A stretch of DNA of 64,000 bases from Metaclostridioides mangenotii (GTDB lineage: Bacteria > Bacillota > Clostridia > Peptostreptococcales > Peptostreptococcaceae), in contig NZ_JAHLOF010000001.1 in NCBI RefSeq assembly GCF_018917235.1, positions 186,001-250,000 of the forward strand, written 5' to 3'. The notes beneath the pieces are model-generated. The model worked only from the letters and a program-made list of their open reading frames with translations. It searched no databases and was not told where the DNA came from. This document shows, piece by piece, positions 62,145-64,000 of this stretch (positions within the stretch are counted from its first letter, which is position 1; every line of letters begins with the position of its first letter). Position numbers and translations under genes: made by a program.

Positions 62145-62777
62145 TTAATCATTTAATACTGAACTAGAACCAATTCTAGATGCACCTGCCTTTATAAGTT
62201 CTTCAGCAAATGCTCTTGTTCTTATTCCACCGGAAGCTTTTATTTTGATACAACCTTCAGAATGCTCCGACAAAAGTTTTATATCATCTAAAGTGGCACC
62301 AGATGTACCATATCCAGTTGAAGTCTTTACAAAATCAGCTCCTGAAGATTTTATAATTTCACACATTTTTATCTTTTCAGACTTATCTAGATAACATGTC
62401 TCTATTATAACTTTTAAAATTTTTTCTCCAACAACATCTTTTATTCTCTTTATTTCATCTTCGATTTTATCATATTCTCCATTTTTTATATCAGTCAAAT
62501 TAACTACCATGTCAATCTCACTAGCACCATCTTTTAAAGCACCTTTAGTTTCAAAAACTTTAGTATCAGTTGTTTGATAACCTAGAGGGAATCCGATTAC
62601 TGTACATACTTTAAAATTATGATTTAAATATTCATTAGATCTCTTTACATACACTGGAGGAATACAAACTGAAAAAGCTCTGTATTTTTTTGCTTCATCA
62701 CATAACAGCCTTATATCTTCCCACTTAGAAGTAGCTTTTAAAAGTGTTAAATCTACCTTACTCATTACATCTATCAT
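62145..62777 (-). CDS. deoC: Deoxyribose-phosphate aldolase
   Basis: 210 residues. Cleaves deoxyribose-5-phosphate to glyceraldehyde-3-phosphate and acetaldehyde. Motifs: 'VCTVIGFPLGYQTTDTKVFE', 'EIDMVVNLTDIKNGEY', 'KVIIETCYL', the Schiff-base lysine in 'FVKTSTGYG' and 'IKASGGIRT'. AAGGAGATA precedes the ATG. The gene starts 11 bases after the sigma factor stop and so is probably cotranscribed with it, an unusual pairing for a nucleoside catabolic enzyme; deoA or pdp genes are not here. Confidence 0.95.
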   Translation of the reverse strand: MIDVMSKVDLTLLKATSKWEDIRLLCDEAKKYRAFSVCIPPVYVKRSNEYLNHNFKVCTVIGFPLGYQTTDTKVFETKGALKDGASEIDMVVNLTDIKNGEYDKIEDEIKRIKDVVGEKILKVIIETCYLDKSEKIKMCEIIKSSGADFVKTSTGYGTSGATLDDIKLLSEHSEGCIKIKASGGIRTRAFAEELIKAGASRIGSSSVLND

Positions 62778-62788
62778 TTTTTATCTCC

Positions 62789-63667
62789 TTAGTAAAAATT
62801 CTCAAGCTGCTTTAATTTACTTGGATGTCTTAGTTTCCTCAAGGCTTTTGCCTCTATCTGTCTTATTCTCTCCCTCGTTACACCAAACATTTTTCCAATT
62901 TCCTCAAGGGTCTTAGGCTCATATTCTCCTAAACCAAACCTGCTTCGTAAAACCTCCGCTTCCTGATCCGTTAGGAATGAAAGTACTTCGTCTATTTTCT
63001 CTGATAAATTATGCCTTTCTACTTCATCTAATACAGTATCGTTCATATTATCATCAGAAGGAATAAATTCTACTAGACTTCCATCTTCATCATCCTTGAT
63101 TGGCCCGTCAAGCGAAATTACATTTTTATTGTTTGTAAACAACTCCGTTACTTTCTCTGTTTCCATATTACAGTATTCTGCTAGTTCCTCTACCGTTGGC
63201 TCTTTTAAATAAATATTAATAAACTCTTGTTTTTTTCTTTTTAAAACACTAAGTTTTTGTTGTAGATGAACTGGTAGTCTAATAGTGTATTCACAGTCAT
63301 CAATATATCTAGTTATACTTTGTTTGATCCACCATGTAGCATAAGTACTAAATTTAAACCCCTTTTTATAATCGTATTTATCCACCGCTTTTATAAGACC
63401 AATATTTCCAGCTTGAATTAAATCTAGCATTTCTATATTATCTCTCTTATATTTTTTAGCAATACTTACAACCAAACGATAATTTGAATTTATAAATGTT
63501 TCTTTTGCGGTGATAGATGAATTGACAATCTGTTTTGCAAGATCTACTTCTTCATTAGCTGTAAGCATCTTATAATTTTCTATATCGTTCAGATACATTC
63601 TCATAGAATTTGAAACACTATCACGTGAATTATTATTAAATCCTGATGTTTTTTCTAGAACGTTCAT
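62789..63667 (-). CDS. Group 2 (SigA/RpoD-like) RNA polymerase sigma factor
   Basis: 292 residues from ATG 63667 (GGGGTG upstream; two codons more are open). Lacks region 1.1 of SigA. Region 1.2 'SMRMYLNDIENYKMLTANEEVDLA', region 2 'LDLIQAGNIGLIKAVDKYDY' and 'STYATWWIKQSITRYI' with 'RLPVHLQQKL', region 3, and region 4.2 'TLEEIGKMFGVTRERIRQIEAKALRKL'. The promoter-contact residues resemble SigA, so it would read similar promoters under particular conditions. deoC follows in the same operon. Role unknown. Confidence 0.9.
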   Translation of the reverse strand: MNVLEKTSGFNNNSRDSVSNSMRMYLNDIENYKMLTANEEVDLAKQIVNSSITAKETFINSNYRLVVSIAKKYKRDNIEMLDLIQAGNIGLIKAVDKYDYKKGFKFSTYATWWIKQSITRYIDDCEYTIRLPVHLQQKLSVLKRKKQEFINIYLKEPTVEELAEYCNMETEKVTELFTNNKNVISLDGPIKDDEDGSLVEFIPSDDNMNDTVLDEVERHNLSEKIDEVLSFLTDQEAEVLRSRFGLGEYEPKTLEEIGKMFGVTRERIRQIEAKALRKLRHPSKLKQLENFY

Positions 63668-63960
63668 AAGCACACCCCTTTATCAAACTAACATTTAATT
63701 TTACTCACTATAAACTATACTTAACTCATTAATTCGTTATGTGTATTTTAGAAATGTTATAATGATAAAAAACTATATAAATATATTCTTCTTTTATATC
63801 TATTTTCCTCCCTATATTATGTAAATTTCTACATTTTCAATAAATAATTTTCAATATATGTCAAATTTAAGTGGGAATACACAACTTCACTATGATATAT
63901 TAAAAAATATTTAGTATTATCGTATTGATATAAGTATATAAAGTAACTAAATTGAAAAGA
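63668..63960. other. AT-rich upstream region of the sigma factor gene
   Basis: About 300 bases, roughly 80% A+T, that must carry the sigma factor promoter. I see no clear -35/-10 pair, operator palindrome or further gene in it. Confidence 0.4.
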
Positions 63961-63997
63961 ATTAAGCCAGAAAACATTCCTAGTTTTCTGGCTTAAT
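63961..63997. terminator. Terminator at the right window edge
   Basis: TTAAGCCAGAAAACATTCCTAGTTTTCTGGCTTAA: a 14-bp stem (AAGCCAGAAAAC/GTTTTCTGGCTT) that probably ends a minus-strand gene lying beyond the window. Direction is uncertain. Confidence 0.65.
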
Positions 63998-64000
63998 TCC

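Noticed and set aside
1..64000. CRISPR array, tRNA or rRNA genes, or prophage
   Set aside because: No regularly spaced repeats, no cloverleaf tRNA sequences, no rRNA segments and no run of phage structural genes were seen.

Overview
The window is about 70% A+T. Most genes start from strong GGAGG-type ribosome binding sites, and many use TTG or GTG starts. The gene content points to an anaerobic, spore-forming member of the Peptostreptococcaceae (Clostridioides, Paraclostridium or Romboutsia type): a SodA with a hydrophobic leader, a flavodiiron-rubredoxin-reductase fusion, reverse rubrerythrin, NfnAB and a sigma-V-like operon. From memory the order (ter cluster, sodA, thi genes, cysKE, orphan kinase, sigma-V genes, rubrerythrin, tyrS, feoAB, deoC) resembles Clostridioides difficile. 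I believe SodA differs from the C. difficile protein, so a relative is more likely; this is inference. I saw no tRNA, rRNA or CRISPR.

Layout. 1-7.3 kb: tellurite/stress operon on the minus strand (three TerD proteins, a decayed fourth, a P-type Ca2+-ATPase, a YceG-like protein, and TelA cut by the window edge). 7.5-10.8 kb: oxygen and superoxide defence. 11-14.6 kb: PepSY lipoprotein and a NatAB-like ABC exporter whose permease is fused to a CPBP domain. 14.7-17.3 kb: thiDME under a TPP riboswitch. 17.3-21.9 kb: GIY-YIG protein, amino acid permease with a perfect cre site, cysK-cysE behind a promoter with two operator-like dyads, and a YitT protein. 22-24.4 kb: orphan histidine kinase and a YihY protein. 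24.5-27.3 kb: sigma-V-like envelope-stress operon (deacetylase, PrsA foldase, ECF sigma factor, and a 56-residue stub where the anti-sigma factor should be). 27.3-34.8 kb: permease, flavin reductases, a Crp-like regulator, a Fic protein with a broken active site and a MATE exporter.

34.9-41.3 kb is a zone of decay and insertion: remnants of a HAD hydrolase, an alpha/beta hydrolase, diaminopropionate ammonia-lyase and probably an IS1182-type element lie among intact DJ-1, GNAT, M20 amidohydrolase, AraC and ferredoxin-type genes. 41.3-46.5 kb: NfnAB, rhodanese and gamma-glutamyltransferase. 46.7-54.4 kb: a peptide-antibiotic resistance island (BceAB, divergent two-component system, MacAB) with a Bce-type operator. 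54.5-64 kb: pyrC, rubrerythrin, EamA exporter, tyrS under a tyrosine T-box, feoAB, and a group 2 sigma factor with deoC.

Much of the window concerns coping with oxygen, cell-envelope attack and metals. The points most worth a second look are the truncated anti-sigma gene, the degenerate Fic protein, the nested inverted repeats before nfnA, the cysK operators and the Bce-type operator.
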